A stretch of DNA of 64,000 bases from Aliiroseovarius sp. Z3 (GCF_029105185.1 NZ_JAFMZK010000001.1:248001-312000), one strand, 5' to 3'; counted from the first letter of the stretch, positions 24,989-33,550 are shown. A program made the numbers and translations. The notes: generated by a model not told the origin, from the sequence alone.

Positions 24989-26252
24989 TGTTTGCCTCCC
25001 CGTTTGCGTTGACATGCCAGGTCTGGATACCGTTGTTGTGATAGATCGAGTTCAACCCGCGCACGTCGCGCAGCTGCGCCTTGGTGGGCTGCACATAGCC
25101 CGAGGCATCCATCGCGCGCGACTGCAGGAACATTTCCGACCCGTCCCAATCAATATCCAGATAGAACCGGCTCAGCGCCATCGGCTTTCCGGGTTCGGCC
25201 AACCGTGCCTCTTGCCAGGTCACGCCGCCATCCAGCGACACATCGACGGCCGTGATCGCACCGTTGCCTGACCACGCAAGCCCGGTGATGACCAAGGGCC
25301 CCTTGCCGTGAGTGATTGGCATTTGGGGGCTGGGGCTGGTGATGATCGACTTGGCATCCATCGTCCACGTCCATTTGCGCGAGGTGCCATCGGCCAGCGT
25401 GTCGGTGTATTTCGAGGTCTCTTCCCGGCTTTCAACCGGCTTATCCATCACCTCGATCCGGCGCAGCCACTTGACCCACATGTTGCCTTCCCAGCCGGGA
25501 ACAACCAGACGGACCGGATAGCCATGTTCCATACGCAGGGCCTCGCCGTTTGCCTTGAAGGCCACCATGCAGTCATCCAGCGCCTTTTCGATCGGGATCG
25601 AGCGGCCGTTCGAAGACGCATCCGCGCCTTCGACATAGACCCACTTGCCCGCAAGGTCGCCAGCGGCCGTCAACCCAGCTTCCTCAAGCAAAGTGCGCAA
25701 GGTCACGCCGGTATATTCCATGTTGTGGATCATGCCGTGAGTGTATTGCGCGCCATTCAGCTGCGCGCCCGCCCATTCCATACCGGTGTTCGCGGCGCAT
25801 TCCAGAAAGAAGGTGCGCGTGACACGCGGGAAGCGCTCAAGGTCTTGGTAAGAGAACACGAGCGGCGTATCGACCAGCCCGTTGATCATCAGGCGATAGT
25901 CTTCCTTGCGCAGGCTGATCGCCCCCGAATGGTGGCGTTCAAACGCGCAACCCTGCGGCGTAATCGTGCCGTCCAGCGCGTGGATGGGCGTGAAGTTGAT
26001 TGAACTGATCGTGTCCGCGGTCAGCCATTCGACGGTGCGGCGCACCACGTCGTCTTCGTATTCAATCGGCAGGCCATAGGGTGTCGCATCCACCCCGTCG
26101 CCAAAACCGCTGGCCCAATCCTGAACCTCGGTGATCAGTGGATCATCTTCGGCACGTGCGGCCCCAGCGGCCCCAAGGGCGGCCCCGGTTGCCGCGGCCC
26201 CTTTCAGGAACGCGCGCCGGGATGCGCCGGTTTTCGTAGAGCTGTCACTCAT
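24972..26252 (-). CDS. soxC: SoxC, molybdenum subunit of sulfur dehydrogenase
   Basis: A 426-aa protein of the sulfite oxidase family. A Tat leader (SRRAFLKG, Arg12-Arg13) is followed by the molybdopterin domain with the Mo-ligand Cys152 (FFLECAANTG) and a C-terminal dimerisation domain. It forms the Sox(CD)2 complex with SoxD in the periplasm, which allows complete oxidation to sulfate without sulfur globules. The AAGAGGAG site sets the start at 26252. It overlaps soxD by 17 bases. Confidence 0.93.
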   Translation of the reverse strand: MSDSSTKTGASRRAFLKGAAATGAALGAAGAARAEDDPLITEVQDWASGFGDGVDATPYGLPIEYEDDVVRRTVEWLTADTISSINFTPIHALDGTITPQGCAFERHHSGAISLRKEDYRLMINGLVDTPLVFSYQDLERFPRVTRTFFLECAANTGMEWAGAQLNGAQYTHGMIHNMEYTGVTLRTLLEEAGLTAAGDLAGKWVYVEGADASSNGRSIPIEKALDDCMVAFKANGEALRMEHGYPVRLVVPGWEGNMWVKWLRRIEVMDKPVESREETSKYTDTLADGTSRKWTWTMDAKSIITSPSPQMPITHGKGPLVITGLAWSGNGAITAVDVSLDGGVTWQEARLAEPGKPMALSRFYLDIDWDGSEMFLQSRAMDASGYVQPTKAQLRDVRGLNSIYHNNGIQTWHVNANGEANNVEVS

Positions 26253-26345
26253 TTGGCATCTCTCCTCTTGCATCTCAATATTCGCCTATGTGCATGGATA
26301 GGCTTTGAAAAATGGCCCGAAGCATGTGCCCCGAGCCGTGTTTGA

Positions 26346-28043
26346 TCAGGCGCCGACCACCGTGACCGAATTGTTCGGATCCAGTGTTATGGTGCCTTGC
26401 TTCTTGATATGGCTTTCAACCACATCCCAGATTTGCGGACCTTCGGTGCCCTCGTTCACTGATGCCCAGCCCGCGACCACATAGGTCTTGGCCGGGTCAA
26501 TCGCCTCGCCGGTTTTCAGAAGTGTCATTTCGGTGATCCGGTAGCCCTGCGGCTTGGTGATGTCGATGCGGTAGCCCATGCCACCGATGCGCACCATGTC
26601 CCCGCCCTGCTGGTAATAGGGATCGGGGTTGAACAGGTTGTCGGCCACGTCCTCAAGGATCGTGTGGATGAACTCGCCCGTCATTTCGGTACGATAAGCC
26701 TGCCCATAGGACATCGAGGTCACGTTCCAGATATCTTCGCGCGTGATCTCCTGCCCCGGCAGGATCGACGGCCCCCAGCGCACGCCGGGCGACATGGCGA
26801 TATCCGCCTCGCGCTCGTTGATCAGCGCGTCACAGATCAGGTCATCCCACGAGCCGTTGAAATTGCCGCGGCGATAAAGCAGCGTATCGGTTGTTCCGAT
26901 CACCTCCTCCAACTCGGCCTGATAGGGCGCGCGTTGCTCGTCAATCAGTTGTGTGATCGTGGCATCCGGCGCGATCACGTCGGCGAAGATCGGGATCAGC
27001 TTGTGGCGGATGCCCATCATCTTGCCGTCGCGCACGTCCAGATCGACGCGGCTGACAAATTTCGAATTCGAGCCAGAGGCAATGATGAACGTCTGTTCGA
27101 CCTGCACCGGTTCAGGCAGCGCATCATGGGTGTGGCCCGACAGGATCACGTCGATCCCCGTCACCTTGCCCGCCATCTTCTTGTCCACGTCAAAACCATT
27201 GTGGCTGAGCACGACGACAAGCTCGGCGCCTGCTGCGCGCACCTCGTCCACCATGGCTTGCATGTTTTCGTCACGTATACCGAATGAGTATTCGGGGAAC
27301 ATCCAGCCCGGATTGGCAATCGGCATATAGGGGAAGGCCTGCCCGATCACCGCCACCTTCACGCCACCGCGTTCAAAGAACTTGTAGGGTTTGAACAACT
27401 CGGCCGGCTCGTCCCATTCGGCGTCAAAGATGTTCTGGCCAAGCGCGGCGAAGGGCAGCCCCTCGACAATTTCGTTCACCCGGTCCGACCCCAGCGTGAA
27501 CTCCCAATGGAAGGTCATCGCATCGGGCTTCAGCGCGTTCATGACGTTGACCACGTCTTGGCCTTGCGTGTGATGGCAGGTGTAAGACCCGTGCCACGTG
27601 TCGCCGCCATCCAGAAGCAGCGCATCGGGTCGCTCGGCCCGGATGGCGTTCACCACGGTGGCCACGCGGTCCATCCCGCCGACCCGGCCATAGCTCTGCG
27701 CCAATGCCGAGAAATCGTTATAGGTCAGCGCATAAGCATTGGGTGATCCATCCTCGATCCCGTAAGCCCGCCGGAAATCCGCACCGGTCACATGCGGCAT
27801 CTGTCCCTTTGCCGCGCCGACACCCAGGTTGATCTCGGGCTCGCGGAAATAGATCGGCTTCAGCTGCGCATGAATGTCGGTGATGTGGATCAGGCTGACA
27901 TTGCCAAAGGTGTCGAACTTCAGAAGATCATCCTGCGTCAACGCCTGCTGCGCGGCAAGCTTGGCCCAGTTGCCAAAGCCCGACGCACCATAAAGGGCCG
28001 AGGCTGCCATTGAGACCTGAAGAAAATCACGGCGAGAGATCAT
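26346..28043 (-). CDS. soxB: SoxB, SoxY-thiosulfohydrolase
   Basis: A 565-aa dimanganese hydrolase of the 5'-nucleotidase family that releases sulfate from SoxY-thiosulfonate. It has a Tat leader (ISRRDFLQV, Arg4-Arg5), the metallophosphatase start SLIHITDIHAQLKPIYFRE, the GGDTWHGS motif, and the SoxB-type FHWEFTLG in place of the GNHE of true nucleotidases. The start at 28043 is the ATG of the Tat leader; an in-frame extension of 15 codons is unsupported. It follows soxA after 110 bases that hold a terminator-like hairpin. Confidence 0.95.
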   Translation of the reverse strand: MISRRDFLQVSMAASALYGASGFGNWAKLAAQQALTQDDLLKFDTFGNVSLIHITDIHAQLKPIYFREPEINLGVGAAKGQMPHVTGADFRRAYGIEDGSPNAYALTYNDFSALAQSYGRVGGMDRVATVVNAIRAERPDALLLDGGDTWHGSYTCHHTQGQDVVNVMNALKPDAMTFHWEFTLGSDRVNEIVEGLPFAALGQNIFDAEWDEPAELFKPYKFFERGGVKVAVIGQAFPYMPIANPGWMFPEYSFGIRDENMQAMVDEVRAAGAELVVVLSHNGFDVDKKMAGKVTGIDVILSGHTHDALPEPVQVEQTFIIASGSNSKFVSRVDLDVRDGKMMGIRHKLIPIFADVIAPDATITQLIDEQRAPYQAELEEVIGTTDTLLYRRGNFNGSWDDLICDALINEREADIAMSPGVRWGPSILPGQEITREDIWNVTSMSYGQAYRTEMTGEFIHTILEDVADNLFNPDPYYQQGGDMVRIGGMGYRIDITKPQGYRITEMTLLKTGEAIDPAKTYVVAGWASVNEGTEGPQIWDVVESHIKKQGTITLDPNNSVTVVGA

Positions 28044-28110
28044 AAGCGGTTTCCCTTGGCTTTCAAACCGTTGCTGGCCACAACCCATGCGAAGGCTTGA
28101 ATGTGTTTAG

Positions 28111-28146
28111 AAAAAGATACCCCGCCCGAACGACATTCAGGCGGGG
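28111..28146 (-). terminator. Terminator or attenuator hairpin between soxA and soxB
   Basis: A 7-bp perfect CCCCGCC/GGCGGGG stem (28120-28126, 28140-28146) can extend by three more pairs after one mismatch. On the leftward strand it is followed after four bases by five T's. It lies inside the sox run, so it may reduce soxBCD expression relative to soxXYZA or protect the 3' end of the upstream message. Confidence 0.6.
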
Positions 28147-28153
28147 CAGATGT

Positions 28154-29005
28154 TTAGTTGCGGACCGACGGCCCTTCGATCGACAGGCCGTTGCCGCGCG
28201 AGGCGACATAAAGTTCAAGCGCCACGAACTCGGGCGATCCGGCGTTGAACGTCTCGGCACGGGTGTCGCGAATGCAGCCCTTGAAGCGCGAATGCGCCCC
28301 GTTCAGTTTGGTGTTTTTCAGGCGATAGGTCGGGAACCCATTGATCTGACCCTGACTCAGGTGGTCGGCCCGGATCATGTTGCCATAGTTGTTTTCATGG
28401 CAATTCGCGCAGCTCAGCTCAAGCTGACCATAGCGGGTATAGTAGATTTCCTTGCCCTGTTCCCAGGTGGACTGCGCCGGGCCGTCAATGGCGACATTAA
28501 CCGGCATCCCGCGCGAGACCGAGGCCAAAAGCGCCTCGACATCAACTGCGGCGCTGCTGTCATAGCCCCAAGGTTCAGCCCCCATACGGTTTTCGCGACA
28601 ATCATTCACCTGCATCTGAAGCGTGCGCACCTCGCCCGCCTCTTCGTTCCACTTCGGATAAACGGCCTTCACACCGGCCATCTCTTCCGGCTCACCATGA
28701 CAATCCGCACAGGATTTGCCTTCGGATCCGTCGGCCGTGGCCCAGATGTCAGCCCCGTTTTCAGCCCCCAGCATGCCAGGGTTGTCAAAGTCATCCATCT
28801 GCATGGACTGCGTTTGATCCGACCGGAATCGCCAGCCCGACAACACCTCGTCGAACGCATCCGACAGATGTTCCGGCGCTGCGGTCTTGGTGACGATTTC
28901 AATATCGCCATTGGTGATAAGTTCAGCGTTTTCATCGGCTGTGGCAATCGCCGCCCCGGTGAACGAGGCAGCGACCAAAGCTGCTATGCCGTGAAGTTTT
29001 TTCAT
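28154..29005 (-). CDS. soxA: SoxA, diheme cytochrome c of the SoxAX complex
   Basis: A 283-aa periplasmic protein with a signal peptide of about 22 residues. It has two heme sites, CADCH (99-103) and CANCH (199-203), and the SoxA motif FKGCIRDTRAE, whose Cys becomes the persulfide heme ligand. With SoxX it links thiosulfate to the C-terminal Cys of SoxY. The two-heme type is the one usual in alphaproteobacteria. It follows soxZ after 27 bases, with GGGAGGAG ahead of the ATG. Confidence 0.95.
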   Translation of the reverse strand: MKKLHGIAALVAASFTGAAIATADENAELITNGDIEIVTKTAAPEHLSDAFDEVLSGWRFRSDQTQSMQMDDFDNPGMLGAENGADIWATADGSEGKSCADCHGEPEEMAGVKAVYPKWNEEAGEVRTLQMQVNDCRENRMGAEPWGYDSSAAVDVEALLASVSRGMPVNVAIDGPAQSTWEQGKEIYYTRYGQLELSCANCHENNYGNMIRADHLSQGQINGFPTYRLKNTKLNGAHSRFKGCIRDTRAETFNAGSPEFVALELYVASRGNGLSIEGPSVRN

Positions 29006-29032
29006 TATTGTTTCTCCTCCCTTGCGCCGCGC

Positions 29033-29362
29033 TTAGCTGACTGCGATCGGCTTGGTTTCTTCGTAAACCGAGCCATCATCGTCGTACCAAGTGAACTTGA
29101 AATCGCCAGCCTCTTCGACGGTGGCGTCAAATTCAAGATAAGGGTTGGTTGAAATCGCGGGCTCCAGCGTCACGTCGATGACCATCTTGCCGTTCAGCTC
29201 GCAGGTGAACCGGTTGATGATCGAGCGCGGGATCAGGTTGCCGTCGCCATCTTTGCGCTGGCCCGATTCCATCTTGTGGCTGATCAGGGTTTTCAGGGTC
29301 ACCACCTCACCGGCACTTGCCGATTTCGGGACTTTCACGCGGGGTTTTACACCTTTTGCCAT
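29033..29362 (-). CDS. soxZ: SoxZ, sulfur carrier partner of SoxY
   Basis: A 109-aa beta-sandwich protein without a leader of its own; it is exported in complex with the Tat substrate SoxY. The conserved start KPRVKVPKSASAGEVVTLKTL and the HKMESGQRKD segment identify it. It starts 18 bases after soxY with an AGGAG site. Confidence 0.95.
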   Translation of the reverse strand: MAKGVKPRVKVPKSASAGEVVTLKTLISHKMESGQRKDGDGNLIPRSIINRFTCELNGKMVIDVTLEPAISTNPYLEFDATVEEAGDFKFTWYDDDGSVYEETKPIAVS

Positions 29363-29380
29363 GTCTTCAAGCTCCTCTGA

Positions 29381-29797
29381 TTAGCCGCCGCAGCCGCCGA
29401 TTGTGACTTTCACGGTCGACGACGCTTTCACAAAGCTGCCATCGGACATCTTGGCGATCGCGATCACGTCTTGCGTGCCCGCCAGACGCATCCGGGTGGA
29501 TGCAGCTTGGCTGCCCGCCGCTTCGCCGAAGTTGAATTGCGCCACGCCGGGGGTCGGGTTGCCAGCGGCCAGCAGAATGATCGATTCTGCGCCGGGAGCA
29601 TCCACCGAAACCGGAACTGTGTTGCCATTTTCGGCAATTTCGGGCGCGGTCAGGGTGATCCCACCTTCGCCCATTTCGGCACCGCCGGTAAAGGCAGCAA
29701 TCGCGTCATCCGCAGCGGCGGCGGCGCGCATCGGCAACATCGCCACGGCGGTCGCGCCGAGACCAAGTGCCAGAGCTTCACGTCGTGTGAATTTCAT
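29381..29797 (-). CDS. soxY: SoxY, sulfur substrate carrier
   Basis: A 138-aa protein with a Tat-type leader (FTRREALALG, Arg5-Arg6) and the diagnostic C-terminus GGCGG, whose Cys136 carries all sulfur intermediates. The fold is a beta-sandwich, as in SoxZ. It is the central carrier of the periplasmic Sox cycle. It starts 37 bases after soxX. Confidence 0.96.
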   Translation of the reverse strand: MKFTRREALALGLGATAVAMLPMRAAAAADDAIAAFTGGAEMGEGGITLTAPEIAENGNTVPVSVDAPGAESIILLAAGNPTPGVAQFNFGEAAGSQAASTRMRLAGTQDVIAIAKMSDGSFVKASSTVKVTIGGCGG

Positions 29798-29834
29798 CTG
29801 TGTCTCCTGTATATTGGGTTGCCGATCCGCGCGC

Positions 29835-30305
29835 TTATTGCAGCGTCATCAGATAGGCGACAACGTCTTCGATCTGCTGCGCAGTCAGCAGCGGTTCAAC
29901 TTCGCCTTCATGGGCCTTGCCGGTATAGGCGTTGCCCAGACGCGTAAATCCATCCGTCTTATAGAAAGACGGCATCATCGAGTCTTCGAACATCATCTTG
30001 GCATTGGCCACGATGCCGCGCAGTTCCGCCTCGCTCCACCGGTCGCCAGCGCCGTCAAGCAGCGGGCCAACTTCGCCATGGAACGGCACGTCGGCCAGAT
30101 CTGTGATTTCGTGACAGGCAACACAGTTGCCCAGTGATTTTGTCGATACGACTTTGGCGCCTTCCGCCGGGTTGCCCGCGACCCCTGTCAAAGACTGGGC
30201 GACGGCCCCTTCTTCATAGGTTACGTCCGCTGGCGCCACCGTTTCGGCGTTTGCCATTCCAAGCCCCGCAAGCAGAGCGACAAGCGTGATCGTTGTCCGC
30301 TTCAT
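29835..30305 (-). CDS. soxX: SoxX, monoheme cytochrome c of the SoxAX complex
   Basis: A 156-aa periplasmic cytochrome with a signal peptide (residues 1-20) and one heme site CVACH (61-65); a distal Met lies in the segment DSMMPSFY. It forms the SoxAX heterodimer. The start at 30305 has GGGAGG; upstream codons lie in a leader containing a GTTGTG/CACAAC inverted repeat (30322-30335). It is the first gene of the soxXYZABCD unit, preceded by a perfect ATTC-N8-GAAT box. Confidence 0.93.
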   Translation of the reverse strand: MKRTTITLVALLAGLGMANAETVAPADVTYEEGAVAQSLTGVAGNPAEGAKVVSTKSLGNCVACHEITDLADVPFHGEVGPLLDGAGDRWSEAELRGIVANAKMMFEDSMMPSFYKTDGFTRLGNAYTGKAHEGEVEPLLTAQQIEDVVAYLMTLQ

Positions 30306-30376
30306 GATACCTCCCATGTCGGTTGTGTGCACAACTGTGTGCAACGTAACACGCTAAGTAATTTCCGCAACATCAA

Positions 30377-30392
30377 ATTCTAATTTTTGAAT
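30377..30392. promoter_or_regulatory. ATTC-N8-GAAT box upstream of soxX (SoxR/SqrR-type operator)
   Basis: A perfect ATTC (30377-30380) and GAAT (30389-30392) flank eight A/T bases, in the gap between the soxV stop and the soxX start, 72 bases before the soxX ATG. The core is nearly the same as the box at 20412. A TTGCGG with a TACGTT 16 bases further on lies just downstream and may be the promoter. Confidence 0.65.
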
Positions 30393-30479
30393 TTTTCGCA
30401 GGTGCAGCGACGGGCGGCAGCGCCGGGGTGGCGCCCGCACTTGAGTTACCCCATTGTATCAGAGCCATAATTTCAACGG

Positions 30480-31217
30480 TCAGCCAATATTGCTGAACCA
30501 CGGCATCCACTCCAGCATGAATTGCCCGATTGCATTCACGCTGTTTGTGGCGATCAATGCTGCAAAGACGATCAACATCACGCCCATTGTCCGCTCGACC
30601 CATGGCAAATACTTCCGATTGCGACCGGCCCAGGCCAGAAATGGCCGCGCAAACAGCGCCGCAATGACGAAAGGCATCGTCATCGCCAGCCCATAGACCG
30701 CCAACAGCAACGCCCCGCGCCACAGATCTCCCATCCCCGACGCGATCATCAGAATCGATGCCAGCGCCGGACCCACGCAAGGCGTCCAGCCAAAGCCGAA
30801 GGCCAGCCCCATCACATACGCCCCGATCAGGGTGCTGGGGGCCGCCGTGCTTTCCAACCGCGCCTCGCGATACAAGAATGGGATTTTGACGATGCCCAGG
30901 AAATGCAGGCCGAACGCCAACAGGATTGCCGCCCCGACATAGCTAAGCGGCTCTTTATAGCGCGCGAACGCGGACCCCAGCGCCGTCGCCCCCAGCCCCA
31001 ACAGGATGAAGATCGTCGTCACGCCCAATGCAAATGCGATCGCAGACACCACCAGTCGCCGTTGTGCGCCCTGGCTGATCCTGCCCTCGCCCGTCAGCTC
31101 GTTCATCGAGATGCCCGCCATATAGCACAGGTAAAACGGCACCATCGGCAGGATGCAGGGCGTAAAGAAAGACAGTAGCCCGGCAAGGGCTGCACCAGCA
31201 AATGAAATGTCGAGCAT
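30480..31217 (-). CDS. soxV: SoxV, CcdA-type membrane thiol transporter
   Basis: A 245-aa inner-membrane protein with six hydrophobic segments, of the DsbD/CcdA family. The two reactive cysteines lie in SFFTPCILPMVPFYLC near residue 20 and in GWTPCVGPALAS in the middle. It carries reducing power from cytoplasmic thioredoxin to periplasmic SoxW and SoxS. The start at 31217 is chosen because AAGGA stands 6 bases ahead; an ATG two codons upstream would be too close. It is divergent from soxS. Confidence 0.88.
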   Translation of the reverse strand: MLDISFAGAALAGLLSFFTPCILPMVPFYLCYMAGISMNELTGEGRISQGAQRRLVVSAIAFALGVTTIFILLGLGATALGSAFARYKEPLSYVGAAILLAFGLHFLGIVKIPFLYREARLESTAAPSTLIGAYVMGLAFGFGWTPCVGPALASILMIASGMGDLWRGALLLAVYGLAMTMPFVIAALFARPFLAWAGRNRKYLPWVERTMGVMLIVFAALIATNSVNAIGQFMLEWMPWFSNIG

Positions 31218-31226
31218 GACCATTCC

Positions 31227-31265
31227 TTGAAATCAGGACATATTCAAATTAGGTGTTGTATTGAA
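31227..31265. promoter_or_regulatory. Alternating TTGAA/TTCAA half-sites in the soxV-soxS divergent region
   Basis: TTGAA (31227-31231), TTCAA (31243-31247) and TTGAA (31261-31265) are spaced by 11 and 13 bases, giving two overlapping inverted repeats in the only control region between soxV and soxS. They do not fit ATTC-N8-GAAT, so if SoxR acts here the site is divergent. A different regulator is also possible. Confidence 0.3.
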
Positions 31266-31301
31266 ACAAGGTCAACCTTTTCCCGACACAGGATCAAATT
31301 T

Positions 31302-31721
31302 ATGTCGCGTATTCGTGCTGTTCTGACCGCCCTGCTTTTGAACGTGATCGCGATCCCAGCCTTTGCGGCAGATTTGGTGATGGTCGAAGAGCCCGGATGC
31401 CCTTGGTGTGCGAAATGGGAACGCGAACTGGGCGCGATCTATCCCAAGACCCCCGAAGGCCAGTTTGCACCGTTGCGCAAGGTGCAGCTGCATGATCTGC
31501 GCAAAAAGAATGGGCCGGACAGTCTAGGCATGACGCTCGATCGGCCCGTGATGTTCACCCCGACCTTTCTACTGATCGAAGACGGGGTCGAGCTGGCCCG
31601 GATACAGGGCTATCCGGGCGAAGATTTTTTCTGGGGCTTGCTTGAACAGATACTGATCGAAAACACAAGCTACTCCGCCCCGGTGGACACCAAGGTCGCG
31701 CCTGAGCAGATCACCAACTGA
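31302..31721 (+). CDS. soxS: SoxS, periplasmic thioredoxin-like protein
   Basis: A 139-aa protein with a signal peptide (residues 1-23) and a CPWC redox motif (Cys33, Cys36) in a short thioredoxin fold; the cis-Pro segment is VMFTPTFLLIE. In Paracoccus SoxS reactivates SoxYZ and is needed for full induction of sox. The start at 31302 has AGGA ahead; the frame is open upstream but without support. It leads the rightward soxS-soxR-soxT group. Confidence 0.88.
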   Translation: MSRIRAVLTALLLNVIAIPAFAADLVMVEEPGCPWCAKWERELGAIYPKTPEGQFAPLRKVQLHDLRKKNGPDSLGMTLDRPVMFTPTFLLIEDGVELARIQGYPGEDFFWGLLEQILIENTSYSAPVDTKVAPEQITN

Positions 31722-31855
31722 TCTGCCGCGCGACTTGTGGCGACTTCATGTGCCTGCTGAAACACGGTCAGGCGGTGGAATGGCCAGCCAGATTGCAATA
31801 ACCGTGATACGTCTATATGACAACGGGAAGCGGTATCAACAAGAAGGACACCACT

Positions 31856-32221
31856 ATGGCATTGCCGGTCATCCGCGAGGATATGACAAGCGACGAGCTG
31901 GACAAAATGATGACCAGCGCCTGCGACGCCTCGACCCTTCTTAAGGCGATCAGCCATGAAGGTCGGCTGATGATCCTGTGCCATCTGGTCACCGGCGAAA
32001 AATCCGTGACAGAGCTGGAGCACCTTTTGCACGCCAGACAAGCTGCCGTTTCGCAACAACTGGCACGCTTGCGTCTTGAGGGGCTTGTTACCCCGCGCCG
32101 CGAGGGCAAGACGATCTATTATTCCTTAACGGACGAGCGTCCCCGCCGCATTCTGGAAGTGATCTACGAATTGTTTTGTTCGGTCGGCGACACGAACGAC
32201 GTCAAGAAGGCGGCTGAATAA
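31856..32221 (+). CDS. soxR: SoxR, ArsR-family persulfide-sensing repressor (SqrR/BigR-like)
   Basis: A 121-aa winged-helix regulator. The recognition helix is in ARQAAVSQQLARLRLEG (60-76) and the wing in PRREGKTIYYSL. Two cysteines, Cys42 (LMILCHLV) and Cys108 (ELFCSV), sit where SqrR and BigR form a tetrasulfide or disulfide on sensing persulfide; a further Cys23 is near the N-terminus. Metal-binding ligands of ArsR are absent. The start at 31856 has AGAAGGA. It probably represses sox and the pmpA operon until sulfane sulfur appears (inference supported by the two perfect boxes). Confidence 0.9.
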   Translation: MALPVIREDMTSDELDKMMTSACDASTLLKAISHEGRLMILCHLVTGEKSVTELEHLLHARQAAVSQQLARLRLEGLVTPRREGKTIYYSLTDERPRRILEVIYELFCSVGDTNDVKKAAE

Positions 32222-32345
32222 GGGGCTTTCTTTCCTCGCCCTCTGCAGAGAAGCCGCGTGAAAAGACAAAGTTACAAACGGTTTTCGCGGCTGACCGAAA
32301 TACAGTCGGCATAACTCCCGATCCGGGATACAGGAGCATTCACCC

Positions 32346-33404
32346 ATGTTCGACTGGATCAGTGACACCAATCTTGCAGCACTCATCGGCCTTGTTGGTG
32401 GTGTGATGCTGGGTCTGTCGGCCCGGTTGGGGCGCTTCTGCACGTTGGGCGCCATCGAAGATGCGCTATATGCCGGATCGTCGCTTCGTATGCGTATGTG
32501 GGGCATTGCGATCGGCGTGGCCATGATTGGTTCCCACCTGCTGATCGGCGCGGGGATCGTTCAGCCGGAAGAGGCTATCTATCTGCGACTGGGCTGGAAC
32601 CCACTGGCATCCGTCATCGGCGGTCTGCTGTTCGGCTATGGCATGGCCCTGTCCGGCAATTGCGGCTTCGGTGCCTTGGCACGGCTTGGTGGCGGTGATT
32701 TGCGCGCCTTCGTGATCGTCGTGGTGATGGGCTTGTCCGCCTATGTTGCGATCTCGGGACCGCTGGCGCATCTGCGGGTGCTGGTTTTTCCTGAAACCCC
32801 TGCGGATCCTGCCGCCTTGCCGTCAATTTCGGTCAAACTCGAGGCGCTTTTGGGGTTATCCACCTCAACCATCGGCACCGCGATTGGCGCCATTCTCATC
32901 CTGATCATGTTCACCAGCAAAGAATTGCGGCAGGCCCCCCAAACCGCGTTCTGGGCAGTGGTCGCTGGGCTGGCGGTGGTGATCGGCTGGGGTGGCACAG
33001 CGTGGATCTTTGCCAACGGCTTCGACCCGATCCCGGTGGAAAGTCACACCTTCTCGGCCCCGCTGGGCGACACCATGATCTATCTGATGACCTCGTCCGG
33101 GTCGGCGCTGAATTTCGGCGTCGGCAGCGTGGCTGGCGTTCTGGTCGGCGCCTTTATCGGCAGTCTCTTCAAGGGGCATTTCCGATGGGAGGCCTGTGAA
33201 GACCCGCGCGAGTTGAAGCGGCAAATGGGTGGTGCGGCGATCATGGGACTGGGGGCGGTCATCGCCTTTGGATGTTCCATCGGGCAAGGCTTGTCCGCCT
33301 TCGCGATCCTGTATTACGGCGCACCCGTGACATTTCTGGCGATCATTGCCGGGGCCGCCTTCGGGCTGCGGCAACTGATTTCCGGTTTCGCCGTCGCCGA
33401 GTAA
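32346..33404 (+). CDS. soxT: SoxT-like full-length YeeE/YedE thiosulfate transporter
   Basis: A 352-aa membrane protein with about nine hydrophobic segments, made of two YeeE/YedE halves. Family motifs are LGRFCTLGAIEDAL near the start, SGNCGFGALARLGGGDLRA in the first half and FGCSIGQGLSAF in the second; the Cys in each is thought to relay thiosulfate. It follows soxS and soxR as soxT does in Pseudaminobacter. CAGGAG precedes the ATG. Thiosulfate uptake is the likely role, perhaps to inform the cytoplasmic sensor (inference). Confidence 0.82.
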   Translation: MFDWISDTNLAALIGLVGGVMLGLSARLGRFCTLGAIEDALYAGSSLRMRMWGIAIGVAMIGSHLLIGAGIVQPEEAIYLRLGWNPLASVIGGLLFGYGMALSGNCGFGALARLGGGDLRAFVIVVVMGLSAYVAISGPLAHLRVLVFPETPADPAALPSISVKLEALLGLSTSTIGTAIGAILILIMFTSKELRQAPQTAFWAVVAGLAVVIGWGGTAWIFANGFDPIPVESHTFSAPLGDTMIYLMTSSGSALNFGVGSVAGVLVGAFIGSLFKGHFRWEACEDPRELKRQMGGAAIMGLGAVIAFGCSIGQGLSAFAILYYGAPVTFLAIIAGAAFGLRQLISGFAVAE

Positions 33405-33550
33405 GGCCCAAGGGCTGAAAAACGCATGCGGTTCATTGGCCAGAGCCGCTTTCGCTCTTTCCACGCAACTTTCCGCAAGTTAGGGTCCGCCCCTGAAACG
33501 ACCCGGTTGCCCGCAATCGGACGCAAAGGAAGACAGGGAACCACAGGGTC

